Positions 7,205-14,567 of a DNA stretch of 22,534 nucleotides are shown piece after piece. Where the stretch lies: NCBI GenBank assembly GCA_045106675.1, contig JBGCFA010000336.1, positions 1 through 22,534 on the forward strand. The letters are read 5' to 3'. A program made the position numbers and the translations under genes. Each line of letters opens with the position of its first letter. Within the stretch, counting starts at the first letter, position 1. This stretch comes from JBCAWW01 sp045106675. GTDB lineage: Bacteria; Bacteroidota; Bacteroidia; J057. Under the pieces are notes generated by a model. It was not told the DNA's origin. It saw nothing but the letters and a program-made list of their open reading frames with translations, and made no database searches.

Positions 7205-8110
7205 ATGAGCAGAAATTTACTACTCTTTTTGGGCTTATTTCTTTGTGTGCAACTTCTCTCTGCCAAAAATTACCGTCTCTACTATCTCGGCGGGCAATCC
7301 AATATGGACGGCTACGGCTATGTCAAAGACTTGCCAGAGTCGATGCGCGCTTCGATGGAGAACCTTATGATCTTTCATGGCAACCCAGCTGAGGACAATG
7401 TAGCAGCGGCCGATGGTCGAGGTTTATGGCAGGCCTTGCGTCCGGGGCATGGAGCAGGTTTTAGCTCTGATGGAGAACGCAACCACTATAGCAAGCGCTT
7501 TGGTCCTGAACTAAGCTTCGCACAACAATTGCAGGCTCAATATCCTGATGAAGCCTTTGCCTTTATCAAATACTCCAAAGGCGGTAGTTCGATAGATAGT
7601 CTAGCGGCAGACCGTTTTGGGTGCTGGGAACCTGATTTTAGAGGTCAAACGGGCATCAATCAGTGGGATCATTTCTTGGCGACGATGCGTTCCGCCCTAG
7701 CGGTCACTGATATAGACGGTGATGGCGAAGCGGACCAATTGATCCCCTGCGGTATCCTCTGGATGCAAGGCGAAAGCGACGCCACGATCAGTGAATCTGT
7801 TGCCAATCAATATGAATCTCATCTGAAGCGGCTCATGGACCTGATGCGTGCTAGCTTGCAACAAGATGATTTGCCCGTAGTAATTGGCAAAATCTCCGAA
7901 TCAGGCAATCATAAAACGAGAGATAAAGTTTGGGAATATGGCGAGATCGTGATGGAGGCGCAGGAAGCATATGTACGCAAAGATCCTTTTGCTGCCATTG
8001 TGCGCAGTACCCAGACTTATACTTATTCGGATTCGTGGCATTATGATAGTCCCGCTTATATTGATCTTGGGAAGGAGTTTGCCAAGGCTTTGTTGAGGAT
8101 AGGGAAATAG
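7205..8110 (+). CDS. Secreted SASA-domain carbohydrate esterase (sialate O-acetylesterase-like)
   Basis: A 301-aa exported esterase with the SASA domain, the fold of sialate O-acetylesterases and some acetylxylan esterases. The signal peptide is MSRNLLLFLGLFLCVQLLSAK. The nucleophile block is YYLGGQSNMDGYG (S32), followed by the oxyanion block FIKYSKGGSSID, then WMQGESDA (~residues 202-209) and the catalytic SDSWHYDSPAYIDLG near the C-terminus (D276, H279). The set is complete and the length is normal for single-domain members. It probably removes acetyl groups from a polysaccharide or sialic acid outside the cytoplasm; the exact sugar cannot be read from sequence. It opens the plus-strand stretch that includes the pentose-acid genes, which would suit a xylan- or arabinan-type substrate, but that is inference. 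Confidence 0.87.
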   Translation: MSRNLLLFLGLFLCVQLLSAKNYRLYYLGGQSNMDGYGYVKDLPESMRASMENLMIFHGNPAEDNVAAADGRGLWQALRPGHGAGFSSDGERNHYSKRFGPELSFAQQLQAQYPDEAFAFIKYSKGGSSIDSLAADRFGCWEPDFRGQTGINQWDHFLATMRSALAVTDIDGDGEADQLIPCGILWMQGESDATISESVANQYESHLKRLMDLMRASLQQDDLPVVIGKISESGNHKTRDKVWEYGEIVMEAQEAYVRKDPFAAIVRSTQTYTYSDSWHYDSPAYIDLGKEFAKALLRIGK

Positions 8111-8125
8111 ATTTTGTAATATGTT

Positions 8126-8152
8126 GTCCTTTTGTCATCGCTACAAAAGGAC
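8126..8152 (+). terminator. Hairpin after the SASA esterase gene
   Basis: GTCCTTTTGT (8126-8135) pairs perfectly with ACAAAAGGAC (8143-8152) around a 7-base loop, 15 bases after the stop. It is followed by CAAAAAGC, not a T run, so termination is plausible but unproven. Confidence 0.45.
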
Positions 8153-8159
8153 CAAAAAG

Positions 8160-8333
8160 CTAGTCAGCCGCGATCCAGCCACACTAGCCTCCCCCTTTCC
8201 CAAGCGGCTGACAAGGCCAACGCACCTTAAGATTCTCCTTTGGGGCGCTGGCTAGGGTCGTGCACTCGGGGGCGGGATTGGAGTGATGGCTTTGCACGGG
8301 CCGGATTTTTACTACCCTTTTTGCGAAAAAGGG
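8160..8333. repeat. Hairpin-rich intergenic segment
   Basis: The gap between the SASA and FAH genes has no gene but several exact stems: GTCAGCCGC (8163-8171) with GCGGCTGAC (8204-8212), CGTGCA (8259-8264) with TGCACG (8293-8298), and CCCTTTTT (8315-8322) with AAAAAGGG (8326-8333). It is more GC-rich than the flanks. It could be a dispersed intergenic repeat or a small structured RNA. TTTG (8291-8294) followed 18 bases later by TACCCTTT (8313-8320) may be the promoter of the FAH gene. Confidence 0.4.
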
Positions 8334-8385
8334 CAATACACAATGAGATAAGAACCAATAGACTCCTTTAATTAATCCTTACTCT

Positions 8386-9222
8386 ATGCATCTCTACCGT
8401 TATTCTGACCAAATTCTCCTGCAAGCTGATGGCCATTGGTATCACGTCCCACATCGTTCTTGGGATGAGTTGATCAATCGTTCGGGCTTATATCAATACC
8501 TCAAAGATGCCTATCTCGAATGGCAGATGGTAGCAGATATTCCCACCCAAACTCCTCTGGCACCCCTTGGGGAACAAGAAGTTTGGGCTTCTGGTGTGAC
8601 ATATCAACGGAGTAAAGAAGCGCGCATGGAAGAAGCAAAGGAAGCGGGCGGCGGTGATTTTTATGATCGTGTCTATGATGCCGATCGACCCGAAATATTT
8701 TTCAAAGCGACTCCGCATAGGGTAGTGGGACCGAATGGTGATTTGCGGATCAGACAAGACTCCACTTGGGATGTACCTGAACCAGAATTGGCCCTGTTTG
8801 TGTGTTCGGCAGGGACGATAGAAGGCTATACCGTCGGCAATGATATGAGTAGCCGTAGCATCGAAGGAGAAAACCCACTCTATCTGCCTCAAGCCAAAAC
8901 CTATGATGCCTGTGCCGGATTAGGACCTTGTTTGTACGTTCCGGCAGAGCCGATAGACCCTAAAAGTCTGATTACATTACGGATCATGCGCTCGGGAGCC
9001 TTAGCTTTTGAAGAAAGTATCGAATTGTCGCGAATGAAACGTAGGCTGCCTGAGTTGGTGGACTACCTTTATCGTGAATGTAGCTTCCCGCATGGCTGCT
9101 TTTTGATGACGGGGACGGGTATCGTTCCGCCAGATAGTTTTACGCTCCAAGCAGGCGATGAGGTCGAAATCGAAATCCAGCATATCGGGATTCTTAAAAA
9201 TACCATCGTCTCCAAAGCCTAA
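8386..9222 (+). CDS. FAH-family protein, candidate 2-dehydro-3-deoxy-pentonate dehydratase
   Basis: A 278-aa fumarylacetoacetate-hydrolase-fold enzyme. The metal ligands are E132 and E134 in DVPEPELAL and D153 in TVGNDMSSRSIEG, and the block SRSIEGENPLYLPQAK (residues 156-171) is typical of 2-keto-3-deoxy-D-arabinonate / L-arabinonate dehydratases of this fold rather than of true fumarylacetoacetases. These convert 2-keto-3-deoxy-pentonate into alpha-ketoglutaric semialdehyde and water, with Mg2+. The semialdehyde dehydrogenase for the next step is encoded 1.8 kb downstream, which supports the call. An alternative is the related 2,4-diketo-3-deoxy-fuconate hydrolase, which also co-occurs with SDRs, but the semialdehyde dehydrogenase argues against it. 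The AraC gene follows after 15 bases, probably on the same transcript. Confidence 0.82.
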   Translation: MHLYRYSDQILLQADGHWYHVPHRSWDELINRSGLYQYLKDAYLEWQMVADIPTQTPLAPLGEQEVWASGVTYQRSKEARMEEAKEAGGGDFYDRVYDADRPEIFFKATPHRVVGPNGDLRIRQDSTWDVPEPELALFVCSAGTIEGYTVGNDMSSRSIEGENPLYLPQAKTYDACAGLGPCLYVPAEPIDPKSLITLRIMRSGALAFEESIELSRMKRRLPELVDYLYRECSFPHGCFLMTGTGIVPPDSFTLQAGDEVEIEIQHIGILKNTIVSKA

Positions 9223-9237
9223 TACTAGAATACAGCC

Positions 9238-10101
9238 ATGCAAAATCTGCCTGAGTATCATCTTCATCAAAGTGAACCCACTCAGTTGCAGTTTTCGATC
9301 CATGCTGCTGCCCCCTACGTGGAACGCTACCACGAACATTGCATGCGACCACATCAGCATACTTATTTCCAGTTTTTGTGGTTTGAGCAGGCAGGACAGC
9401 ATTATGTGGACTATGAAGTGATCGAACATCCAGCTCAAAGTTTGATCTTTTTGAAGCCCGGCCAAGTGCATCACTTTTGTCCAGAATCAGCTAATGAAGG
9501 GCGACTTTTTCACTTCAACGAACTGTTTCTGCATCGCCTGCGTGAGGACCAAACGCTGGCTTTTCATTATGCCTTATTTTATGATCCTCGTCCATTACGG
9601 CTTTGCCTAACGCCAGAGATCAGCGCTAAAATTGCGACTCTCACCACATGGATGGAGTCAGAACTCGACGAAAAATCTGACTACTACCGTGATCAGCTAT
9701 ACTATTTATTTCATGCCTTTTTGGTGATGATTGAGCGACTCTGGCAGGCACAGAACCCCGATCCCAAAGTCTTAGATGAAGATTGGCAGCAAGTGCGAGC
9801 TTTTCAGCAATTGGTAGAGCAATGCTTGGATAAGTTTTTCAATCTAGGTGAGTTGAGTAGTAAGCTAGGTCTGAGCGAAAAAACCCTAAGGCGAGTCTGC
9901 AAGGCTCGCTTAGGCCTAACCCCTGCCAATTGGATTCATCAAAGACGGATACTCGAAGCCAAGAGACTCTTGTCCAATACGAGCCTTTCGTCCAAAGAAG
10001 TGGGCTTTCAATTGGGCTTCGAACAAGCGACCTATTTTAGCAAATATTTCAAAAAGCACACTGGACTCACTCCTAAGTCTTTTCAGCAATCACTCCGTTG
10101 A
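9238..10101 (+). CDS. AraC-family regulator with N-terminal cupin domain
   Basis: A 287-aa AraC/XylS regulator. The N-terminal sensor (residues ~20-150) is cupin-like, with HEHCMRPHQHTYFQFLWFEQAGQHYVDYEV carrying the histidines of the sugar-binding barrel and LIFLKPGQVHHF as the second conserved strand. The C-terminal double HTH spans ~190-285: LGELSSKLGLSEKTLRRVCKARLGLTPANWI and SSKEVGFQLGFEQATYFSKYFKKHTGLTPKSF. It starts 15 bases after the FAH-family gene and precedes the SDR, so it is the natural local regulator of the sugar-acid genes, perhaps an activator responding to a pentose or its acid. That role is inferred from position. Domain call is secure. Confidence 0.92.
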   Translation: MQNLPEYHLHQSEPTQLQFSIHAAAPYVERYHEHCMRPHQHTYFQFLWFEQAGQHYVDYEVIEHPAQSLIFLKPGQVHHFCPESANEGRLFHFNELFLHRLREDQTLAFHYALFYDPRPLRLCLTPEISAKIATLTTWMESELDEKSDYYRDQLYYLFHAFLVMIERLWQAQNPDPKVLDEDWQQVRAFQQLVEQCLDKFFNLGELSSKLGLSEKTLRRVCKARLGLTPANWIHQRRILEAKRLLSNTSLSSKEVGFQLGFEQATYFSKYFKKHTGLTPKSFQQSLR

Positions 10102-10183
10102 TTTACCTTTTGTTGTCCCTGTTTTGCCATAATCCCTAGTCGGGAAGGCTGAATTTTGTCCTATCAATTAAACGATAGTATTT

Positions 10184-10938
10184 ATGGCAAATCAAGCATT
10201 AATCGTCGGTGGGACTACCGGCATGGGCAAAGCAACGGCTGCATTATTGTTACAAGACGGTATTGAAGTGATTATCATCGGTCGTCCAGACAAGCAAATA
10301 GACGAAACCATCGAAACACTTTCCCCTTTAGGCAAAATTTCGGGTGTAGGTTTGAATCTATTTGATGAAGCATCAGTAACAAGCTTCGCCCAATCTATCG
10401 CTAACCGATATCCTAAGCTTAAGTATCTCGTCAATGCGGCAGGCTACTTTAGTCCAAAGCCATTTTTAGAACATGAAGGAGAGGACTACGATTTGTATCA
10501 TGCTTTCAATCGAGCCTTCTTTTTTATCACTCAAGCCGCGAGCCGAGTCTTCCAAGCCAATGGCGGCGGCCCATCGTCAATATCGGCTCTATGTGGGGCA
10601 AGCAAGCAATCAAAGCGACTCCTTCTTCGGCTTACTCTATGGCAAAAGCTGGCTTGCATAGTATGACGCAGCATCTCGCGATGGAGCTTGCAGAGCACAA
10701 TATTCGCGTCAATGCTGTCTCTCCAGCAGTGGTGGTAACGCCCATTTATGAATCATTTATTGCGCCCGAGGCAGTAGAAGAAACCCTGCAAGGCTTCAAT
10801 GGTTTTCACCCCATTGGGAGAGTGGGGCGTCCCGAAGATATCGCAGAAGTGATCCACTTTTTACTCACCGACAAAAGCCCTTGGGTGACTGGAGCTATTT
10901 GGGATGTTGATGGCGGTGTGATGGCTGGTCGCAACTAA
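10184..10938 (+). pseudogene. Short-chain dehydrogenase/reductase with a one-base frameshift
   Basis: A classical SDR in two frames. Frame one from ATG 10184 carries the cofactor motif GGTTGMG (residues 9-15) and NAAG (84-87), then at GGGP goes out of frame and would end at 10666. The second frame continues as IVNIGSMWGKQAIKATPSSAYSMAKAG, holding the catalytic Ser136, Tyr151 and Lys155 (repaired numbering), and runs to PWVTGAIWDVDGG and a stop at 10938. One added base in the C run at 10570-10572 (GGCCC to GGCCCC) joins the halves into a normal 251-aa protein. As written, the first frame lacks the active site, so no functional enzyme is expected. Either a recent mutation or a base-calling error in the C run. 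The intact enzyme would oxidise a sugar or related alcohol, but its substrate is not readable. Confidence 0.88.
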
Positions 10939-10963
10939 AACTCCTTTTCCTTTAGGAAAGAAA

Positions 10964-10998
10964 CGGCTTGTAGTGAATATTACTGCAAGGCGTTTTTT
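10964..10998 (+). terminator. Rho-independent terminator after the SDR
   Basis: The stem runs from CGGCTTGTAGT (10964-10974) to its partner ACTGCAAGGCG (10982-10992) with one G-G mismatch and one G-U pair, a short AT loop, and TTTTTT at 10993-10998. This is the best intrinsic terminator in the window, and implies that the next gene has its own promoter in 10999-11054. Confidence 0.72.
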
Positions 10999-11054
10999 AT
11001 ATTTAGGCCTAATCAGATCATTACTCCTACGGAGAACAAACGAATACATCACCC

Positions 11055-12623
11055 ATGGAACTGCAAGGAACTCAATGGATTGGCCAAACTGCCTCCCGTG
11101 AAAGAACGGAAACTTTTAATGCTTACAATCCAGCTACGGCTGAGCCCTTAGTACAGGCTTTTCATGAAGCCAGCGCTGCTGAGATTGATGCCGCCGTTCG
11201 GCTTGCCGAAACTGCTTATGACTCCTACCGACAACTCAGTCGCGAACAAAGGGCTGATTTTATAGACGAGATCGGCACCCAAATCATGGCTTTAGGAGAC
11301 GCATTGTTGGAACAATGTCATCTCGAATCTGCCTTGCCGATGGGACGTCTCAAAGGAGAACGAGGTCGCACGGTCAATCAATTACGTTTGTTTGCGAAGG
11401 TGGTGCGTGAAGGTTCTTGGGTGTCAGCTCGGATAGATCGCGCTTTGCCAGATCGTAAACCGATGCCTCGGGTCGATATGCGTCAGATGTTGATGCCACT
11501 TGGTCCCGTAGTTATTTTTGGAGCGAGTAATTTCCCGCTTGCCTTTTCGGTGGCGGGTGGTGATACAGCCTCTGCTTTAGCGGCTGGCTGTCCGGTGGTC
11601 GTCAAAGGACACCCTGCTCATCCGGCTACTTCGGAGATGGTGGGAAGAGCAATCTTAGCTGCCGCCGCAAAAACAGATATGCCCGATGGCGTATTCTCGC
11701 TAGTGCATGGTGCCGGTCATCAGGTGGGGCAACGATTGGTGCAACACCCTTTGATTCATGCGGTCGGATTTACGGGATCGTTTCGAGGAGGCAAAGCTTT
11801 GTTTGATCTCGCCAATCAACGCGAAGTGCCCATCCCAGTATATGCCGAGATGGGTAGTACCAATCCTGTTTTTGTATTGCCAGAAGCTCAGGCCTCTTTT
11901 GAAAGTATTGCCAAAGGCTTAGCCTCATCGGTCACCCTCGGGGTAGGACAGTTTTGTACCAATCCTGGGCTAGTATTTTTGCCGGAGAGTGAGCATCAGA
12001 GTGCTTTTGCGACTGCCTTGCAGAACGCTATCCAAGCTAGCGAAGCAGGGACGATGTTGACTAGCGGAATTCGTGAAGCTTTTGAGGCTGGGATCGCACG
12101 TTTGGAAGAGACTCTCGGAAGCGTTCCCGCAGGGAATAAAAGTGATACTGCAAATGCCGCGGCAGGACAAATATATGAAACGGATTTAGCGACTTTTTTA
12201 GAACATCCAGAACTCGCCGAAGAGGTTTTCGGTCCAACAAGTGTATTGGTTCGCGCTAATGAAAAGGAAGCACTTTTAGAGGCTGCGAGAGGATTAGAAG
12301 GTCATCTGACAGCGACGATCCACGGAACTGATGATGATCTATATGAGTACCAAGAGCTGATTAGTATTTTGGAACGTAAAGTGGGGCGTTTGGTATTCAA
12401 TGGCTTCCCGACGGGTGTAGAGGTTTGCGATGCAATGGTCCATGGAGGTCCTTATCCGGCTACGACTGCACCCCAAACAAGTTCAGTGGGCACACTCGCA
12501 ATCAAGCGCTTTGCACGGCCGATTTGTTATCAAAACCTCCCAGAAGATCTATTGCCTCCCGCCTTACAAGATCCTAATCCCTTGCGTATTTGGCGTTTGG
12601 TCAATGGCAACATGCAATTGTAA
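11055..12623 (+). CDS. Alpha-ketoglutaric semialdehyde dehydrogenase (2,5-dioxovalerate dehydrogenase)
   Basis: A 522-aa aldehyde dehydrogenase of the NADP+-using alpha-ketoglutaric semialdehyde type. It oxidises 2,5-dioxovalerate to 2-oxoglutarate, the last step of non-phosphorylative pentose and of glucarate or hydroxyproline breakdown. Recognisable family blocks are GERGRTVNQLRLFAKVVREGSW (residues 101-122), VIFGASNFPLAFSVAGGDTASALAAGCPVVVKGHPAHP (153-190, N159 and K184), AVGFTGS (236-242), the general base in YAEMGSTNPVF (E265), and the nucleophile in GQFCTNPG (C301). All catalytic residues are present and length is normal. It lies behind a strong terminator, so it is probably transcribed separately from the FAH-AraC-SDR genes. 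Together with the FAH-family dehydratase it makes a plausible route to 2-oxoglutarate. Confidence 0.9.
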   Translation: MELQGTQWIGQTASRERTETFNAYNPATAEPLVQAFHEASAAEIDAAVRLAETAYDSYRQLSREQRADFIDEIGTQIMALGDALLEQCHLESALPMGRLKGERGRTVNQLRLFAKVVREGSWVSARIDRALPDRKPMPRVDMRQMLMPLGPVVIFGASNFPLAFSVAGGDTASALAAGCPVVVKGHPAHPATSEMVGRAILAAAAKTDMPDGVFSLVHGAGHQVGQRLVQHPLIHAVGFTGSFRGGKALFDLANQREVPIPVYAEMGSTNPVFVLPEAQASFESIAKGLASSVTLGVGQFCTNPGLVFLPESEHQSAFATALQNAIQASEAGTMLTSGIREAFEAGIARLEETLGSVPAGNKSDTANAAAGQIYETDLATFLEHPELAEEVFGPTSVLVRANEKEALLEAARGLEGHLTATIHGTDDDLYEYQELISILERKVGRLVFNGFPTGVEVCDAMVHGGPYPATTAPQTSSVGTLAIKRFARPICYQNLPEDLLPPALQDPNPLRIWRLVNGNMQL

Positions 12624-12624
12624 G

Positions 12625-12646
12625 ACAGTGAGTATTTACTCACTGT
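12625..12646. terminator. Bidirectional terminator between the semialdehyde dehydrogenase and TetR genes
   Basis: ACAGTGAGT (12625-12633) pairs exactly with ACTCACTGT (12638-12646) around a 4-base loop, between two convergent stops 37 bases apart. It starts 2 bases after the dehydrogenase stop. The following plus-strand sequence is only moderately T-rich (ATTTCTTTT). Confidence 0.6.
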
Positions 12647-12660
12647 CACTGTGATTTCTT

Positions 12661-13182
12661 TTAAAGCTTATATTTCTCTAGTAAAAATATGTGCAAGTCT
12701 TTTTTACGCTTAAGGTGGCCCTTTAATATTGCCCCGCCAATGCCTTCTAGCAGGTGTAGTAGCATATTGGCTTCTAGTTCTGCTTGATCATACCCTAACT
12801 TCTGAAAAGCATTGGTGATGACAAGTTTCATGGGTTCAGACTTGGTGTCTTGATAGTTTTCTAGTTCCCATTTGAGTTTGAATTGTAGTCGCCAAAACTC
12901 ATAATCTTCTTCAGGAACATCAAAGGGCATAGAGATAGCCCCGCGGATTACTTCTTTGGGATCAGAAGCCATTGCTACATCAGCAAAGATGGTTTTGAAG
13001 CTTTCTTCTCCTTCTTTTAAGACGGCAGTGAGCAATCCTTCTTTCTTACCAAAATGGCGAAAGATCAATCCTTCAGATACTCCTGCTTCTTTGGCTATTT
13101 GACTAGTAGGAGTAGAGCTATAGCCTTGTTGTGCAAATAGTTTGAGAGCAGCGTTGAGGATGGCTAATTGCTTTGCGGTCAT
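12661..13182 (-). CDS. TetR/AcrR-family transcriptional regulator
   Basis: A 173-aa TetR-type repressor. The N-terminal HTH is clear: ILNAALKLFAQQGYSSTPTSQIAKEAGVSEGLIFRHFGKKEGLLTAVL (residues ~7-54), with SQIAKEAGVSEGLIFRHFGKKE as the helix-turn-helix. The helical ligand-binding domain (55-173) is family-variable; its ligand is not predictable. Length is slightly short of the ~190-200 usual for the family. An imperfect 18-bp palindrome (13187-13204) begins 4 bases upstream of the start codon, suggesting autorepression. It converges with the semialdehyde dehydrogenase gene, and the ~390-base gap on its other side separates it from the LytTR gene, so its target outside its own promoter is unclear. 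Confidence 0.88.
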   Translation of the reverse strand: MTAKQLAILNAALKLFAQQGYSSTPTSQIAKEAGVSEGLIFRHFGKKEGLLTAVLKEGEESFKTIFADVAMASDPKEVIRGAISMPFDVPEEDYEFWRLQFKLKWELENYQDTKSEPMKLVITNAFQKLGYDQAELEANMLLHLLEGIGGAILKGHLKRKKDLHIFLLEKYKL

Positions 13183-13572
13183 GAACTGTGAGTAATTGCT
13201 TACAAATATGGAAGCTTTTTCGAAAAATTACAAGGACTTAGGTTTAGGCTGTCAACCATAGAGGATGTATTGTGTTTGAGCAGCCAAAGGAGCGCGGATG
13301 CTTAATTGTATTATGCCCAATCAAGCTATTAGCAAAGTTTCACATTCTTTTCTAAGGAAGATAATTCAAAAGTAATGAATAGAGTAAAAGGTCTCTGATT
13401 AAGTAGGCTAACTATCAACAAATACGCTAAGTACGACAAAAGAGAGGAGCAACTCTCGCAGTTTATAGAATTGATCGTCGTTCTGAATATGGAGAAATTA
13501 TTGTATATATTTCTTGGCCTTTCTAAAGGGGGATTTATACTCCGAATTACTGAATAATAACTGGAATCGAAA
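13183..13572. other. AT-rich intergenic region between TetR and LytTR genes
   Basis: These 390 bases hold no convincing gene on either strand. Visible items are the TetR operator candidate (13187-13204), a 12-bp perfect palindrome TTTTTCGAAAAA (13216-13227), and a small GAGAG/CTCTC hairpin (13442-13446 with 13453-13457). It must contain the promoters of both flanking genes, which read outward in opposite directions, but no strong TTTG / TAnnTTTG pair stands out. A minus-strand frame at 13329-13598 has no family resemblance and overlaps the LytTR start. Confidence 0.5.
13187..13204. promoter_or_regulatory. Palindromic operator candidate upstream of the TetR gene
   Basis: TGTGAGTAATTGCTTACA reads as its own complement at 14 of 18 positions. 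It lies 4 bases upstream of the TetR start, in the size range of TetR-family operators. Confidence 0.45.
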
Positions 13573-14412
13573 ATGAATGCAGTACAGTTTGACTTCAAAA
13601 GGATTAACCATTATATACCGCATATTCTCATAATAGGGATCGCTATAGGGACAGCTAATTATTCCCTGCATGGAGAACTTAATTGGTTTCAATGGGCTAT
13701 TCAGTCTATGTCAACCAGTTTTATTATAGGTTATACATTGATTGGTATTGCTTCGCATAAGTCTTGGTTCCTAACCTATTTTAAGCCTAAGTGGAAATTA
13801 TACTTTGTCCTTTCGATAGCCTTTTTCATAATTGGTGCATTAGCTTCGGAGGTCGAACAAATGATCAAGAGCTTGATTTTTTTTATTTTATGATATCAGC
13901 CTTTTGCTGGAGGAAGTATTTATATGTTTAACGGTATCATTTCTCTGGCGATGGGTTTTAGCTTTTTTCTGAATAAACATTTATTTCCTGCTAAGTACGT
14001 AAGTGCTGATAAAAATCAACAAGATTTACCTATCCAGAAAGACGAATTGGAAAGTGCGATTGAACTGGCCGCTCCCATTACAAAAGTGCCCGTGAAAAAA
14101 GGGGAGAGTATTATTCTGATTCCAGCCCACGAGATCGCCTATTTTGAGGCCTTTGATAACTACTCTTTCCTTTATGATTTGGAAGGAAAAAAGATGCTAT
14201 GTGACTATTCGCTTCTCTTTCTTGAAAAACGCCTAGACAAAAACTTTTTGAGGGTGCATCGAAAACATATCGTGAATACAAATCATATCAAACAAATAAA
14301 ACCGCATTTAAACAGCCGTTATCTGATTCAGTTTGAACAACCCAAACTAGATACAATCACCAGTAGCAAAAGCTATTCAATGATCATGCGTACGTTGATC
14401 AAAATTGAATAG
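13573..14412 (+). pseudogene. Membrane-anchored LytTR-domain regulator interrupted by an in-frame TGA
   Basis: One reading frame of 280 codons broken by TGA at 13891-13893. The first part (106 aa) has three membrane helices: YIPHILIIGIAIGTANYSL, FQWAIQSMSTSFIIGYTLIGIA and WKLYFVLSIAFFIIGALASEV. The same frame continues after the stop, YQPFAGGSIY then MFNGIISLAMGFSFFL as a fourth helix, then a linker and a C-terminal LytTR DNA-binding domain (last ~100 residues) with IPAHEIAYFEAFDNYSFLYD and the recognition FLRVHRKHIVNTNHI. A 4-TM plus LytTR protein of ~280 aa is a familiar Bacteroidota architecture, so TGG (Trp) to TGA is the simplest explanation. An internal ATG at 13924 could still yield a 162-aa one-helix LytTR fragment. 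A sequencing error cannot be excluded. Confidence 0.82.
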
Positions 14413-14525
14413 AGGGCTTCCCATCAGATACCCCTTCTATTTATATCACATTCATCCACCCGTTTTATAGTATCGTTTACCATTTTCTTAGGCGGCTTAC
14501 CATATTTAGGTTGCTCAAGTGGCTG

Positions 14526-14557
14526 GTTATTAGAGATTTGCATCTATAACTAATAAC
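14526..14557. promoter_or_regulatory. Inverted repeat upstream of the DUF2306-like gene
   Basis: GTTATTAG (14526-14533) and CTAATAAC (14550-14557) are exact complements 16 bases apart, ending 10 bases before ATG 14568. GAGATTTG (14533-14540) in between resembles a -7 element with one mismatch. A repressor site is possible. Confidence 0.35.
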
Positions 14558-14567
14558 TGGGAAATTT

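Noticed and set aside
10560..10666. Programmed -1 frameshift in the SDR gene
   Set aside because: No slippery heptamer or downstream pseudoknot is evident, and SDRs are not known to need frameshifting.
13891..13893. TGA read as tryptophan or selenocysteine in the LytTR gene
   Set aside because: Bacteroidota use TGA as stop, and no SECIS-like stem is obvious after it; a simple nonsense mutation or sequencing error is more likely.
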